DNA of 64,000 nucleotides from Acinetobacter sp. ANC 3832. GTDB taxonomy: Bacteria; Pseudomonadota; Gammaproteobacteria; Pseudomonadales; Moraxellaceae. How positions within the stretch are numbered: the stretch's first letter is position 1; each line of letters starts with the position of its first letter. Made by a program: the position numbers and the translations under genes. Below, one piece after another: positions 28,621 through 38,777 of the stretch. The notes beneath the pieces were generated by a model. That model was not told the DNA's origin. It saw nothing but the letters and a program-made list of their open reading frames with translations, and did no database searches. The DNA lies in assembly GCF_002135415.1 (NCBI RefSeq), contig NZ_NEGJ01000011.1, forward strand, positions 34,681 through 98,680, given 5' to 3'.

Positions 28621-29922
28621 ATGCTACCAGCAAAAAAACTAACACTGGCCATTCTAATTAACACTGCATTAGTGATGTCAGCACACGCCAGCGAGCAGAG
28701 CGAAGCAAAAGGATTTCTTGAAGATGCCAACGGTTCTGTACTGTTCCGCACTGGCTATATCAACCGTGATTATAAAGATGTTGCTCCTGGCACAGACAGA
28801 AGCTCATTTGCTCAAACTGCGATGCTAAAATTAGATTCTGGTTTTACTCAAGGCATTGTCGGTTTTGGTGTAGGTATCATTGGTGATACGTCATTCAAAA
28901 TTGGTGAAAATGATCATGCTGGTAACAACATGATTCCAACTCATAATGATGGTGCAAGAGATGCCAATGGTCATGTAGATGCTTATGATTATTGGACACG
29001 TGGTGGTGGTTATGTGAAAGCACGTATCTCTAATACGACAGCAGTCTATGGTACTCAAGTTTTAGACATCCCTGTACTTGCAAGTAATACTGCACGTTTA
29101 GTACCTGAATACTTCGAAGGTACTTTAATCACCAGCCATGAAATTAAAAATCTTGAGCTTATTGCAGGTAAATTTACAAAGAACCAATATTCAGATCAAA
29201 TCAATACTGATGGTAGACGTCTTGATAGCGCGATTGTTTGGGGTGGTAAATATAAATTTGATGACCAACTTAATGCGTCTTACTATGGCTTAGACAGTAA
29301 AGATAAACTTGAACGTCACTATATCAATGCAAACTATAAATTACCTTTGGCTGACAAGAGCTCTTTAACGTTTGATTTCAGTGGTTATCATACTGAATTT
29401 GATAAAGATGCAAGCACTTACTCAACATCACCTAATGTCGCTGCAGATGATCGTAGTAATAATATTTGGGCATTATCAGGAACTTATAATCAAGGTCCGC
29501 ACAGTGTAATGTTGGCTTACCAGCAGAATACGGGTAATACAGGTTATGACTATGGTGAAAATGCAGATGGTGGTCAAAGTATTTATCTACCAAACTCATA
29601 TCTTTCAGACTTTATTGGTAACCATGAGAAGTCTACTCAAATTCAATATAACTTAGATTTAGCTGCTTTTGGCGTACCAGGTTTGAACTGGACGACAGCT
29701 TATGTTTACGGTTGGGATATCAAAACACCAACAGATAACAAAGCAAAAGAAAGCGAATTCTTTAACCAAGTGAAATATACCGTTCAAAGTGGTTTTGCAA
29801 AAGATGCAAGTTTACGTCTTCGTAATTCTTACTATCGCGCAGATGATGCATACAATGCAGTGTATATGCCTGATACCAATGAATGGCGTGTATTCCTTGA
29901 TATCCCTGTGAAATTTTTCTAA
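28621..29922 (+). CDS. OprD-family outer-membrane porin
   Basis: Substrate-specific trimeric or monomeric porin, 433 aa. The ATG at 28621 begins the signal peptide MLPAKKLTLAILINTALVMSAHA; an ATG 15 bp upstream is also in frame. The mature N-terminus (EAKGFLEDANGSVLFRTGYINRDYKD) and the pattern GSLTFDFSGYHTEFDKD / NIWALSGTYNQGPHSVMLAYQ are those of OprD/OprE/BenP-type channels. The chain ends DIPVKFF, with a terminal Phe. Such channels take up small acids or amino acids. The substrate is not visible. Confidence 0.88.
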   Translation: MLPAKKLTLAILINTALVMSAHASEQSEAKGFLEDANGSVLFRTGYINRDYKDVAPGTDRSSFAQTAMLKLDSGFTQGIVGFGVGIIGDTSFKIGENDHAGNNMIPTHNDGARDANGHVDAYDYWTRGGGYVKARISNTTAVYGTQVLDIPVLASNTARLVPEYFEGTLITSHEIKNLELIAGKFTKNQYSDQINTDGRRLDSAIVWGGKYKFDDQLNASYYGLDSKDKLERHYINANYKLPLADKSSLTFDFSGYHTEFDKDASTYSTSPNVAADDRSNNIWALSGTYNQGPHSVMLAYQQNTGNTGYDYGENADGGQSIYLPNSYLSDFIGNHEKSTQIQYNLDLAAFGVPGLNWTTAYVYGWDIKTPTDNKAKESEFFNQVKYTVQSGFAKDASLRLRNSYYRADDAYNAVYMPDTNEWRVFLDIPVKFF

Positions 29923-29942
29923 TTCATACGATATTTAAGACA

Positions 29943-29978
29943 TAAAAAAACCCACATCATTTGATGTGGGTTTTTTAT
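29943..29978. terminator. Bidirectional terminator between porin and ppa
   Basis: AAAAAAACCCACATCA - T - TGATGTGGGTTTTTT, flanked by A and T runs, serves the convergent porin and ppa genes. Confidence 0.9.
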
Positions 29979-30023
29979 GTAGATATTGGAAACAATATCC
30001 AAATCATATACATCAGCAAAAAA

Positions 30024-30560
30024 TTATTTGTTTGCTTCTTTATAGGCTTCAATTGAATCTAATACTTCTTGTTTTGCAACATCAGCACCAGACCAACCGC
30101 TCAATTTAACCCATTTACCAGGCTCTAAATCTTTATAGTGAGCAAAGAAGTGTTCTACTTGTTTGATCAATAATTCAGGAAGGTCTGTATATTCTTGAAC
30201 ATTTTTATACAACGGTGTTAATTTATCATGCGGAACTGCAATCAATTTCGCATCTACACCACCATCATCTTCCATGTTCAATTTACCCACTGGACGGCAA
30301 CGAATTACTGAACCTGGTTCAACTGGATATGGCGTTACAACAAGTACGTCAAGTGGATCACCATCCAAAGACAAAGTATTTGGTACATAACCATAGTTTG
30401 CTGGATAGAACATTGCAGTACCCATAAAACGGTCTACAAACAATGCATCAGAATCTTTGTCAATTTCGTATTTAATTGGTGCTGCATTTGCAGGAATTTC
30501 GATGATGACATAGATATCATTTGGCGCATCTTTGCCCGCAGGAATATTACTGTAGCTCAT
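30024..30560 (-). CDS. ppa: Inorganic pyrophosphatase (family I)
   Basis: Hydrolyses pyrophosphate with Mg2+, driving biosynthetic reactions in the cytosol. The protein has 178 aa, the usual length. The signature DGDPLDVLV is present, along with the substrate-contacting [13 protein letters not shown] and the C-terminal [12 protein letters not shown]. The start [16 protein letters not shown] is typical. It is monocistronic. Confidence 0.97.
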   Translation of the reverse strand: MSYSNIPAGKDAPNDIYVIIEIPANAAPIKYEIDKDSDALFVDRFMGTAMFYPANYGYVPNTLSLDGDPLDVLVVTPYPVEPGSVIRCRPVGKLNMEDDGGVDAKLIAVPHDKLTPLYKNVQEYTDLPELLIKQVEHFFAHYKDLEPGKWVKLSGWSGADVAKQEVLDSIEAYKEANK

Positions 30561-30686
30561 AGGATACTCTTTAAAGTGAGGTCTTATTTAAAATCTGGCC
30601 GATTATAACGCTTTATATCGCAATCTGTTGCCAATTATACAATTTCAAGCAATAAATTGAACATGGGGAGAGATCAACAATTTACA

Positions 30687-31085
30687 TCAGATGGTGCGAA
30701 TAATACTGATAAATAATACGATCGGACACGCAATTGAAAGAAACCAGATCACCGATCTTAAGGTCGATAAGTTACACAAATAACAAATTCCGTAAATAAT
30801 TCGTAAAACAATATATGCGATTCCAAGCATCATGATAATTACTTGTGGAACAACCATATATTCAGCCATCAACACCGATGCAATAAACAAAGGTAAACTT
30901 TCAAAACTATTTTGTTGTACTGCATTGGCACGTGCGGCTAAGCCTGATGTATTGGCTAAAAATGCTCTTGGATTTTGGTTATCCTTGGCTTTAAAACCAC
31001 CTGCAACTTTTGCAATTATTGTGAATATATAAGGTAGTAAACAGGCAATTAAAATTAAATATATGATGCCATCTATCCCAGACAT
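30687..31085 (-). CDS. MAPEG-family membrane protein
   Basis: 132 aa from the ATG at 31085 (MSGIDGIIYLILIACLLPYIFT). The longer open frame upstream is not needed and would overlap the divergent gene. It has four hydrophobic segments and the MAPEG pattern: RAFLANTSGLAARANAVQQNSFESLPLFIASVL with the conserved RA..A..N..E. The family includes glutathione-dependent enzymes in eukaryotes; the bacterial YecN/YbaP-like members are uncharacterised. Confidence 0.8.
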   Translation of the reverse strand: MSGIDGIIYLILIACLLPYIFTIIAKVAGGFKAKDNQNPRAFLANTSGLAARANAVQQNSFESLPLFIASVLMAEYMVVPQVIIMMLGIAYIVLRIIYGICYLCNLSTLRSVIWFLSIACPIVLFISIIRTI

Positions 31086-31190
31086 GACTTTATTCTCATG
31101 AAGTATCTTTAGGGCAACATCATAACATGGCATTGTTGTTATAATTTTAGCGAAATCGAGAGTTTTGCAAAATTGTGTAGTGGAGTCAAA

Positions 31191-31583
31191 ATGACACAAC
31201 CTGATCAGAAAGAAATGTTTGAGCAATTAGATAAGCAACGTCAACAACAATTACGCGTTGATCGGATTCTGAAAGTCGTGTTTCCCATTACCGCTTTTTT
31301 GCTGTGCGTTATTTGTGCCAATTACAATTGGCAATCGACTGTAGGGACATTCCTTGTTTTAGTCATCGCATTTTATGCTGTCGGCATTAAGCGAATGAAT
31401 TTATATATGGCTTTAGCGATGATTGCTGTCTATTGTTTCATCGATATCTTTTTAAGTTATGGCTCAATTCCACCTTCTGCCTTAGGGCGACAAATGGGTA
31501 CAATGCTGACGTTTGTCGGAATCATCGGAATCAGCCGTCCATATATTGACCGTTGGTATGCCAGCTCAATAGACAAGCTTTAA
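31191..31583 (+). CDS. Small integral membrane protein, unknown function
   Basis: 130 aa from the ATG at 31191 (MTQPDQKEMFEQL); GGAG lies 6 nt upstream. A charged N-terminal helix of about 28 residues precedes four hydrophobic segments. No catalytic motif is seen. It is divergent from the MAPEG gene and convergent with fadD, with a shared terminator. Confidence 0.65.
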   Translation: MTQPDQKEMFEQLDKQRQQQLRVDRILKVVFPITAFLLCVICANYNWQSTVGTFLVLVIAFYAVGIKRMNLYMALAMIAVYCFIDIFLSYGSIPPSALGRQMGTMLTFVGIIGISRPYIDRWYASSIDKL

Positions 31584-31605
31584 CCTGTTTAGAACCCATC
31601 TCCCA

Positions 31606-31638
31606 TAAAAAAAGCGCCCTTTAAAGGCGCTTTTAAAA
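31606..31638. terminator. Bidirectional terminator before fadD
   Basis: AAAAAAAGCGCC - CTTTAAA - GGCGCTTTTAAA lies between the convergent membrane-protein and fadD genes. Confidence 0.8.
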
Positions 31639-31648
31639 TATTGAGAAC

Positions 31649-33322
31649 TTATTTACGTAAATCTTTACGTAAGATTTTACCTACGTTTGATTTTGGCAAC
31701 TCATCCATAAATTCAACATAACGTGGGCGTTTATAGCCTGTTAAGTTTTCTTTAGCATAAGCTAAAACTTCTTCAGTGGTTAAAGATGGATCTTTTTTCA
31801 CAACAAAGAGTTTAGGCACTTCACCAGATTTTTCATCAGGTACGCCAATTGCAGCAACTTCCAATACTTTTGGATGTGTTGCAATCACTTCTTCAATTTC
31901 TGAAGGATAGACGTTAAAGCCAGAGACTAAAATCATGTCTTTTTTACGGTCTACGATTTTAATATAGCCACGTTCATTCATGATCCCGATATCACCTGTA
32001 CGGAAAAAACCATCCGCAGTCATGACTTTTTCAGTTTCATCAGGACGATTCCAATACCCTTTCATGACTTGTGGGCCACGAATTGAAATTTCACCCTGCT
32101 CACCAAGTGCTAAGTGATTGCCATCATCATCTAAAATTGCGACATCTGTTAATGGTAATGGGACACCAATTGTACCGCTGAACTCTGTTGTTGCGGGAGG
32201 ATTCGCTGTTGCAACAGGAGAAGTTTCAGATAGACCATAACCTTCAATAATGATGGTGCCAGTCACTTCTTTCCATGCTTGAGCTGTTGATGGTAATACA
32301 GCCATACCACCACCCATCGCCATTTTTAACTTGCTATGATCCAGCTGTCTAAATTCTTCATTGTGTACCAAGGCATTAAACAATGTATTGACTGCCGGGA
32401 AGAAGCTAGGCTGATACTTGCGTAATTCTTTCATGACCGCAGGTAAATCACGCGGGTTTGGAATCAGAATATTGGCTTGACCTTTGTACATACCGTACAT
32501 CGCACAAACCATAAATGCAAAAATATGGTAAAGCGGTAATGCACAGAAAATACGATCATCTTTCGAGCCATCACCTACGCCAAATTTACTTTGGAAAATG
32601 CCATCGCACTGTAAAAGATTCGCGACTAAGTTGCGATGTGTCAGTTCAGCACCTTTAGAAACACCTGTCGTACCCCCTGTATATTGCAATACTGCTGTAT
32701 CACTTAGGGTCATATTTGGACGTTTATAATTATTTGGACTAACTTTTGCAATGGCTGTATTGAACTTCACATGCCCTGGAATATTCCAGTCTGGAATTTG
32801 CTTACGTACTTTACGTAAAACAAAATTAACCAAAGTCCCTTTCAGCGTTCCAAGCATATCGCCCACTGAAGCAACAATCACATGCTTCACAGGTGTTTTA
32901 CCCAAAATTGCTTGGTAAACCGTTGCAAAGTTTTCAATAATCACCAAGGCTTCTGCACCAGAGTCATTCAATTGATGCTCAAGCTCACGTGCAGTATAAA
33001 GTGGGTTCACATTCACAAGCACTAAGCCTGCACGGAATACACCTAAAGCAACCACTGGATATTGCAATACGTTCGGCATCATCACTGCAACACGTGAACC
33101 TTTTGCTAAACCTAAACTTTGAAGATAAGTGGCAAATTTACGGCTTGCAAGCTCTAGTTCACTGAAAGACATCACTTTATCCATAAAGATAAATGCATCA
33201 CGTGAACCAAATTTCTGGAAGTTACGCTCAAAAATATCAATAAGCGAAGTGTTTTCCTGTGGTAATTCTACTGTTTCTGGAATCCCAGTCTTTTGGTATT
33301 CAGCGAACCAAATCTTTTCCAT
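31649..33322 (-). CDS. fadD: Long-chain fatty acyl-CoA synthetase
   Basis: ATP-dependent activation of fatty acids for beta-oxidation, at the inner face of the membrane. It has 557 aa. The P-loop-like AMP-binding signature YTGGTTGVSKGAEL is near residue 215 and GYGLSETSP near 360. The fatty acyl signature DGFFRTGDIGIMNERGYIKIVDRKKDMI follows, and the C-terminal catalytic lysine is in SNVGKILRKDLRK. The N-terminus MEKIWFAEYQKTGIPETV is typical of proteobacterial FadD. It is monocistronic. Confidence 0.95.
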   Translation of the reverse strand: MEKIWFAEYQKTGIPETVELPQENTSLIDIFERNFQKFGSRDAFIFMDKVMSFSELELASRKFATYLQSLGLAKGSRVAVMMPNVLQYPVVALGVFRAGLVLVNVNPLYTARELEHQLNDSGAEALVIIENFATVYQAILGKTPVKHVIVASVGDMLGTLKGTLVNFVLRKVRKQIPDWNIPGHVKFNTAIAKVSPNNYKRPNMTLSDTAVLQYTGGTTGVSKGAELTHRNLVANLLQCDGIFQSKFGVGDGSKDDRIFCALPLYHIFAFMVCAMYGMYKGQANILIPNPRDLPAVMKELRKYQPSFFPAVNTLFNALVHNEEFRQLDHSKLKMAMGGGMAVLPSTAQAWKEVTGTIIIEGYGLSETSPVATANPPATTEFSGTIGVPLPLTDVAILDDDGNHLALGEQGEISIRGPQVMKGYWNRPDETEKVMTADGFFRTGDIGIMNERGYIKIVDRKKDMILVSGFNVYPSEIEEVIATHPKVLEVAAIGVPDEKSGEVPKLFVVKKDPSLTTEEVLAYAKENLTGYKRPRYVEFMDELPKSNVGKILRKDLRK

Positions 33323-33483
33323 AATGCCATACTCTCCAATCTGTAATCCCTAGTTTTAAACTGTTCTTTTCAATATTAAGCATCGTTTTTGGGTTTCTTT
33401 GTGCTTAACTTTATACTCGATACTGCATCCATATTCACGAATACTGATCATATATAACGTATTTCGATCAATGGATGCTAGTT

Positions 33484-35703
33484 TTATCTTTGAATGAACA
33501 GTTTATTTGCTTTTTGATATCCACGTGGTAAGAGTTGCCCTTTCGTCGCTCGCTTACCAATGTATTTCTGAAGATCATCACCCTTCAATTTTAATTGTTG
33601 CTGTCCTGCAACTACCTGAATTATTTCATTTAAATTAAGCAATGTCATGGACAAAATTTGTTCTTTGCCTTCAAGTTGTATCAACTTGTTTCCTTTGCCT
33701 TTATTTAAAGTTGGTAATTCTGACAAATCAATCACAAGGAATCTTCCTGCATCACTGAGGATTGCAAGGTGGGTTGCATCAGTCACCGTAAGCAATGGCA
33801 AAGCTTTGGCGTCTTCGGCTAAGCTCAAGAATGCTTTCCCTGCTTTGGCATTGGTGTCTAATTGCTTGGCTTGCGTTTTAAAACCATAACCTTTAGAGCT
33901 TACCACGACAATTTCATTTTCATCTTCTGCAATGAGAATTTGCTTGAATCCAATCCCATTCGCAGGTGAAAGTTTTGAACTGAGCGGTTCACCTAAGCCT
34001 CGTGCAGATGGCAGGCTATTAATTGCCAACGCATAACTACGCCCAGATTCATCAATAACATAGACTTTTTGATTGGATTTACCCTGTGCATGACTCAGAT
34101 ATTGATCTCCTGTACGGAAATTTAATTTTTCAACATCAATATCATGACCTTTGGCTGAACGAATCCAACCTGCTTCTGAAAGAATCACCGTAACTGCTTC
34201 AGCAGGCATCAAGTCTTGTTCGCTAATCGCCGTTGCATCCGCACGTCTAACTAAAGGTGAACGACGATCATCACCAAATTTTTTCGCATCTTCTTTGAGT
34301 TCATCAATAATTAAATTTTTCAAAGATTCAGGGTTTGCCAATTGCTCACGAATAATGGCTGCACGTGCTTCCAATTCTTCCTGTTCACGGCGCATTTCCA
34401 TTTCTTCAAGCTTTGCCAAATGACGTAACTTGAGTTCTAAAATCGCTTCGGCTTGAATTTCATCAATATTAAAACGTGACATCAATTCAGGTTTAGGTTG
34501 ATCTTCTTCACGAATAATTCGAATCACTTCATCAATATTCAAAAAAGTAATAATCAACCCTTGTAGAATATGGAGACGTTTTTCAATTTTATTTAAATGA
34601 TACTGTAGACGACGTGTCACTGTATTTTTACGGATCTCAATCCATTCCAATAAAATTTGGCGAATCGATTTAACTTGCGGACGACTATCAGCGCCAATCA
34701 TGTTCATATTGACACGATAGCTGGATTCTAAATCAGTCGTTGCAAAGAGATGACTCATCACCGCATCTGCATCAATACGATTAGAGCGCAATACGATGAC
34801 TAAACGGGTCGGATTTTTATGATCCGACTCATCGCGTAAATCGCTAACCAAAGGCAATTTTTTTGCCTGCATTTGATCGGCAATTTGGGTAATCACTTTT
34901 GAACCTGAAACTTGATACGGCAATTCGCTAATCACAATCTCATTTTTTTCTATCGTATAAATAGCGCGCATACGATAGCTACCACGACCTGTGGTTTGAA
35001 TTTTGAGTAATTCTTCAGGTGGGGTAATAATTTCAGCTTTGGTCGGTAAATCGGGTGCAGGAATATATTCTGCCACTTTTTCATCAGTAATATTTGGATT
35101 GCGAATTAGGGCAATTGTGCCTTTAATCACTTCACGTAAATTGTGCGGTGGAATATCCGTTGCCATTCCGACAGCAATCCCCGTTGTACCATTCAACAGA
35201 ATATTGGGTACACGTGCAGGTAGATTGACAGGTTCTTTCATTGAACCATCAAAATTGTCTTGCCAATCGCATGTGCCTTGCCCTAATTCTGACAACAGCA
35301 GTTCACTATATAAAGACAGTTTCGCTTCGGTATAACGCATCGCAGCAAAAGACTTAGGATCATCGGGTGAACCCCAGTTTCCTTGCCCTTCAATGAATGG
35401 GTAACGATAACTAAACGGCTGTGCCATTAAGACCATTGCTTCATAACAAGCAGAGTCACCATGAGGATGGTATTTACCCAATACATCACCTACCGTACGG
35501 GCAGATTTTTTTGGCTTACCACTATTTTTTAAACCCAACTCACTCATCGCGTACACAATTCGACGCTGTACGGGTTTTAAACCGTCACTGATATGTGGCA
35601 ATGCACGATCCATAATCACGTACATGGCATAGTTAAGGTAAGCTTGTTCGGTAAATTCTGCTACGGAACGGTTTTCTGTCGCCTGATGCGTAAGGATTGT
35701 CAT
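33484..35703 (-). CDS. parC: DNA topoisomerase IV subunit A
   Basis: Decatenase subunit, 739 aa. The winged-helix domain has the active-site tyrosine in [11 protein letters not shown]. The quinolone-resistance region reads [13 protein letters not shown], with Ser84 and Glu88 both in their drug-susceptible state. The C-terminal domain has the ParC-type beta-pinwheel repeats. parE is not adjacent, as is usual outside the enterics. Confidence 0.97.
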   Translation of the reverse strand: MTILTHQATENRSVAEFTEQAYLNYAMYVIMDRALPHISDGLKPVQRRIVYAMSELGLKNSGKPKKSARTVGDVLGKYHPHGDSACYEAMVLMAQPFSYRYPFIEGQGNWGSPDDPKSFAAMRYTEAKLSLYSELLLSELGQGTCDWQDNFDGSMKEPVNLPARVPNILLNGTTGIAVGMATDIPPHNLREVIKGTIALIRNPNITDEKVAEYIPAPDLPTKAEIITPPEELLKIQTTGRGSYRMRAIYTIEKNEIVISELPYQVSGSKVITQIADQMQAKKLPLVSDLRDESDHKNPTRLVIVLRSNRIDADAVMSHLFATTDLESSYRVNMNMIGADSRPQVKSIRQILLEWIEIRKNTVTRRLQYHLNKIEKRLHILQGLIITFLNIDEVIRIIREEDQPKPELMSRFNIDEIQAEAILELKLRHLAKLEEMEMRREQEELEARAAIIREQLANPESLKNLIIDELKEDAKKFGDDRRSPLVRRADATAISEQDLMPAEAVTVILSEAGWIRSAKGHDIDVEKLNFRTGDQYLSHAQGKSNQKVYVIDESGRSYALAINSLPSARGLGEPLSSKLSPANGIGFKQILIAEDENEIVVVSSKGYGFKTQAKQLDTNAKAGKAFLSLAEDAKALPLLTVTDATHLAILSDAGRFLVIDLSELPTLNKGKGNKLIQLEGKEQILSMTLLNLNEIIQVVAGQQQLKLKGDDLQKYIGKRATKGQLLPRGYQKANKLFIQR

Positions 35704-35988
35704 AACAACCTTTAATCCTAAATTAATTCGTTTTTGTATCTAAGTTCTTATGCTAAGTCGCATGATGCAACTGTACAAGAGTATGCCCTTCTTACGACGA
35801 CAAATTGCGTCTTATAATGTATCTAATGCCGTAAAACTATCCATTTTCAAAGAAATGATCAACTTAATATTTTAATTTGAAAGCTATAGATCTATAACGC
35901 TGATCTTTAGAAGGCCCTTATTTTTGATGAAATAGACAATGCCCTACTTTTATATACAATTGAAGGCATTATCTACTTGAATCCAAAC

Positions 35989-37308
35989 TTACAAACCAAT
36001 CTCTTCTAAGGTTTTACCTTTGGTTTCTTCGCCTAAAACAATAATCACGAAGGCAACCGCTAATAACACAGCGGTAAACATCATAAAGACATGACTAAAG
36101 CCATTATTCATCACCATCATATGTGTCACCACAAGTGGTGCAACAATCCCGCCCATACGCCCCACTGCTGAAGCCCAACCTGAACCGAAAGCACGAATAT
36201 TCGCAGGGTATTGTTCAGGCGTGTAGGTATATAAAACACCCCAAGCCCCCAAATTAAAGAAAGACATTAAGCAACCCCAAAGCATAATCATGGTTACCGT
36301 AGTCGCTTGTCCAAAGAAATATGCGGATACAGCACACATCCCAATAAAGCCTGCTAAGGTTGCTTTGCGCCCTAATTTTTCCACGAGCCACGCTGCCACA
36401 ACATAACCCGGAAGCTGTGCCAAAATCATCACCAAGACATATTCAAAAGACTGAACAATGGTATAGCCTTGTTTAACCAACAAACTTGGAAGCCATGTGA
36501 AAATGCCATAATAAGAATATACGATGCCAAACCAAATCAGCCATAACATTAAACTACGACGAGCAAAACCACCTGACCACAGTTGTTTAAAAGATACACC
36601 TTGTTGTTCAGATACAGGTTTGACTTCAATGATTTCAATGACCTCTACACCACATTGACGTTCTAATTTTTGTACCAATGCATGTGCTTCTGCTATTCGC
36701 CCACGATTCACCAAATAAGGCACAGATTCAGGGACTTTCTTTAAAATCATAAACACATAAATTGTAGGTAAGCCACCAATCAGAAATGCAATGTGCCAAC
36801 CAAATTTAGGAATCACAAAATAAGAAATTAAAGCAGCAACCAACCAGCCCAATCCCCAAAAACTTTCTAATAGAACAATGAAACGACCACGAACATGTGC
36901 AGGAATATACTCACTGACTAAAGTCACCGCGACAGGAAGTTGCCCACCCAGACCTAAGCCGACGATAAAACGGAAGACCAGTAGCCATGTTAAATTTGGC
37001 GCAAAAGCACATAATGCGGTGGCAATGCTATAAATCACCAAGGTCATAGCAAAGACTGTTTTACGCCCAATTCGATCTGCCAATCCACCTGAAAAAACAG
37101 CGCCAATTGCCATACCGACAAAACCAATGGAAACGACCCAACCCTTTTCAGTCGGTGACATTTGCCAATCTTCAGCCATTTTTGCCAAGATAAAGGAAAT
37201 TAAACCTGTGTCCATGGCATCGAACATCCAACCCAGTCCAATGACCCACAATAAAGTATAGTGAAATTTGCCAATCGGCAGGCGTTGTACGCGTGAAACT
37301 AAGTCCAT
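35989..37308 (-). CDS. MFS transporter, NiaP-like (metabolite:H+ symporter)
   Basis: 439 aa with twelve membrane segments. The first helix carries GLGWMFDAMDTGLISFILA, a pattern typical of NiaP nicotinate transporters and related aromatic-acid/SV2-type symporters. The MFS loop motif GGLADRIGRKTV follows and repeats in the second half (EKLGRKATLAGF). A nicotinate or aromatic-acid substrate is likely but not proven. It stands alone, without an adjacent NAD-salvage or catabolic gene. Confidence 0.82.
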   Translation of the reverse strand: MDLVSRVQRLPIGKFHYTLLWVIGLGWMFDAMDTGLISFILAKMAEDWQMSPTEKGWVVSIGFVGMAIGAVFSGGLADRIGRKTVFAMTLVIYSIATALCAFAPNLTWLLVFRFIVGLGLGGQLPVAVTLVSEYIPAHVRGRFIVLLESFWGLGWLVAALISYFVIPKFGWHIAFLIGGLPTIYVFMILKKVPESVPYLVNRGRIAEAHALVQKLERQCGVEVIEIIEVKPVSEQQGVSFKQLWSGGFARRSLMLWLIWFGIVYSYYGIFTWLPSLLVKQGYTIVQSFEYVLVMILAQLPGYVVAAWLVEKLGRKATLAGFIGMCAVSAYFFGQATTVTMIMLWGCLMSFFNLGAWGVLYTYTPEQYPANIRAFGSGWASAVGRMGGIVAPLVVTHMMVMNNGFSHVFMMFTAVLLAVAFVIIVLGEETKGKTLEEIGL

Positions 37309-37454
37309 AACACGATCTCTGAATTTGGTGAAAGTGGGAATACTGCTTTCACAACAGGATTTATTGTTTTGTTTTATTATTTTGATGATCCTAAATTTAG
37401 ATCAGGATCGCCATATAAGATACTATTTAAAATTAATTATTTACAACATAAAAA

Positions 37455-38099
37455 TCATGTTTCATCTTTAGAAGAAGCAGACTGTTCATCATCATCTTTA
37501 TAAATAAATTTTGGCATTTCTAAACCAAAATAGATGGCGATACAACGGAGTGAGAAACCAAAAACTAAAGTGGACACTACGGTAATTTCTAAAGATAGTC
37601 CTAAATCAATACAGAACCAATAGAAAATAACAGCAACAAAGGAAATTGAAGCATATAGCTCTCGGCGGAAGACCAATGGCACATCATTACACAGAATATC
37701 TCGCAAGATACCGCCTGAAACACCTGTTAAAACCCCTGCCACAGCACAAACTACAAAACCATGCCCCATCTGCATCGCAATTTGAGAGCCAATAATAGTA
37801 AACCCAATCAGCCCCAATGCATCTAAGAGTAAGAAAATAGAATGTAAATGCTTCATCCATTTCGCGATAATAATCGTGAAAAAAGCAGCACAGCAAGTTA
37901 AAACTAAATATTCAGGATGTTTCACCCAAGTCAGCGGATAATGTCCAAGAAGAACATCGCGGACTGAACCACCGCCTAGTGCGGTTACACATGCAATCAG
38001 CGTAACACCGAACCAGTCCATACTACGTCGACCCGCCGATAACGCTCCTGTCATGGCTTCTGCCGTAATTGCAATAATGTAAATAACGGTGAGTAACAT
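37455..38099 (-). CDS. TRIC-type cation channel family protein (YadS/UPF0126)
   Basis: 214 aa, about seven membrane segments arranged as two repeats. Each repeat bears the glycine motif: TALGGGSVRDVLLGHYPLTWVKHPEYL in the first and GVSGGILRDILCNDVPLVFRRELYA in the second. Prokaryotic members form trimeric K+/cation channels. The C-terminus is an acidic, soluble tail. The gene appears to be monocistronic. Confidence 0.85.
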   Translation of the reverse strand: MLLTVIYIIAITAEAMTGALSAGRRSMDWFGVTLIACVTALGGGSVRDVLLGHYPLTWVKHPEYLVLTCCAAFFTIIIAKWMKHLHSIFLLLDALGLIGFTIIGSQIAMQMGHGFVVCAVAGVLTGVSGGILRDILCNDVPLVFRRELYASISFVAVIFYWFCIDLGLSLEITVVSTLVFGFSLRCIAIYFGLEMPKFIYKDDDEQSASSKDET

Positions 38100-38159
38100 T
38101 TCCCTTCATCCACTGAGGGTAAAAGATGCGCGCTATTTTAAGTCATCTTTAGAAAAAAA

Positions 38160-38675
38160 CTATACATATTCTGCACAACATTGCTTAAATTTTTTGCCTG
38201 AACCACAAATACACGGTTGTTTCATGGTGATTTGCATTTCTGTGGTTGGATCAAGGAAATACCAAGCACCGTCATATTTCACAAAATGTGAAACTTCATG
38301 ATGGATTTGTACCAGCATTTCATCATTTTTTTGATCATTTTTCCTATGATCTGCTTTATGTACCTTCTTATGATGGTAATGCGCTTTAAATTCAACTTGA
38401 GCATGGTTTTTATCAAGCTTCTCTTTGGCTTGAACCACATTCAGTTTTAACCACTCGTTGGCTTTACTCCAATCGGCAATCGCAGTTTGGTCTAACGCTT
38501 TTTGTTGACCAATGGCTGTGGTTTGAATGATGTAATCAATCTCGTGTTTTGCAAAAGCACTATAACGTGAACGCATAAGCTGTTCAGCTGTTTGAGCTTT
38601 AATAGCGCCTAAATGTAAGGGTTGGCAACACTCGGAATATTGCGCTAAACCACAAGGACAAGACTGATCTGACAT
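38160..38675 (-). CDS. YchJ-family SEC-C metal-binding protein
   Basis: 171 aa from the ATG at 38675 (MSDQSCPCGLAQYSECC). The upstream in-frame extension to 38756 lacks family similarity. There are two SEC-C zinc motifs, one at each end: CPCG...YSECCQPLH and CICGSGKKFKQCC. Between them is the NTF2-like YchJ domain (QLMRSRYSAFAKHEIDYIIQTT). The central HHKKVHKADHRKNDQKN stretch is an unusual charged insertion. Function unknown; SEC-C motifs also occur in SecA. Confidence 0.85.
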   Translation of the reverse strand: MSDQSCPCGLAQYSECCQPLHLGAIKAQTAEQLMRSRYSAFAKHEIDYIIQTTAIGQQKALDQTAIADWSKANEWLKLNVVQAKEKLDKNHAQVEFKAHYHHKKVHKADHRKNDQKNDEMLVQIHHEVSHFVKYDGAWYFLDPTTEMQITMKQPCICGSGKKFKQCCAEYV

Positions 38676-38777
38676 AACAAAACTCAAAAGTTCAATAGCG
38701 CTTATCATAAAGCAAAATCTATAATGCAACTCAATGGCTTTTGTTTCTATCAACATTCATCAAAAACTAGAAACTCA

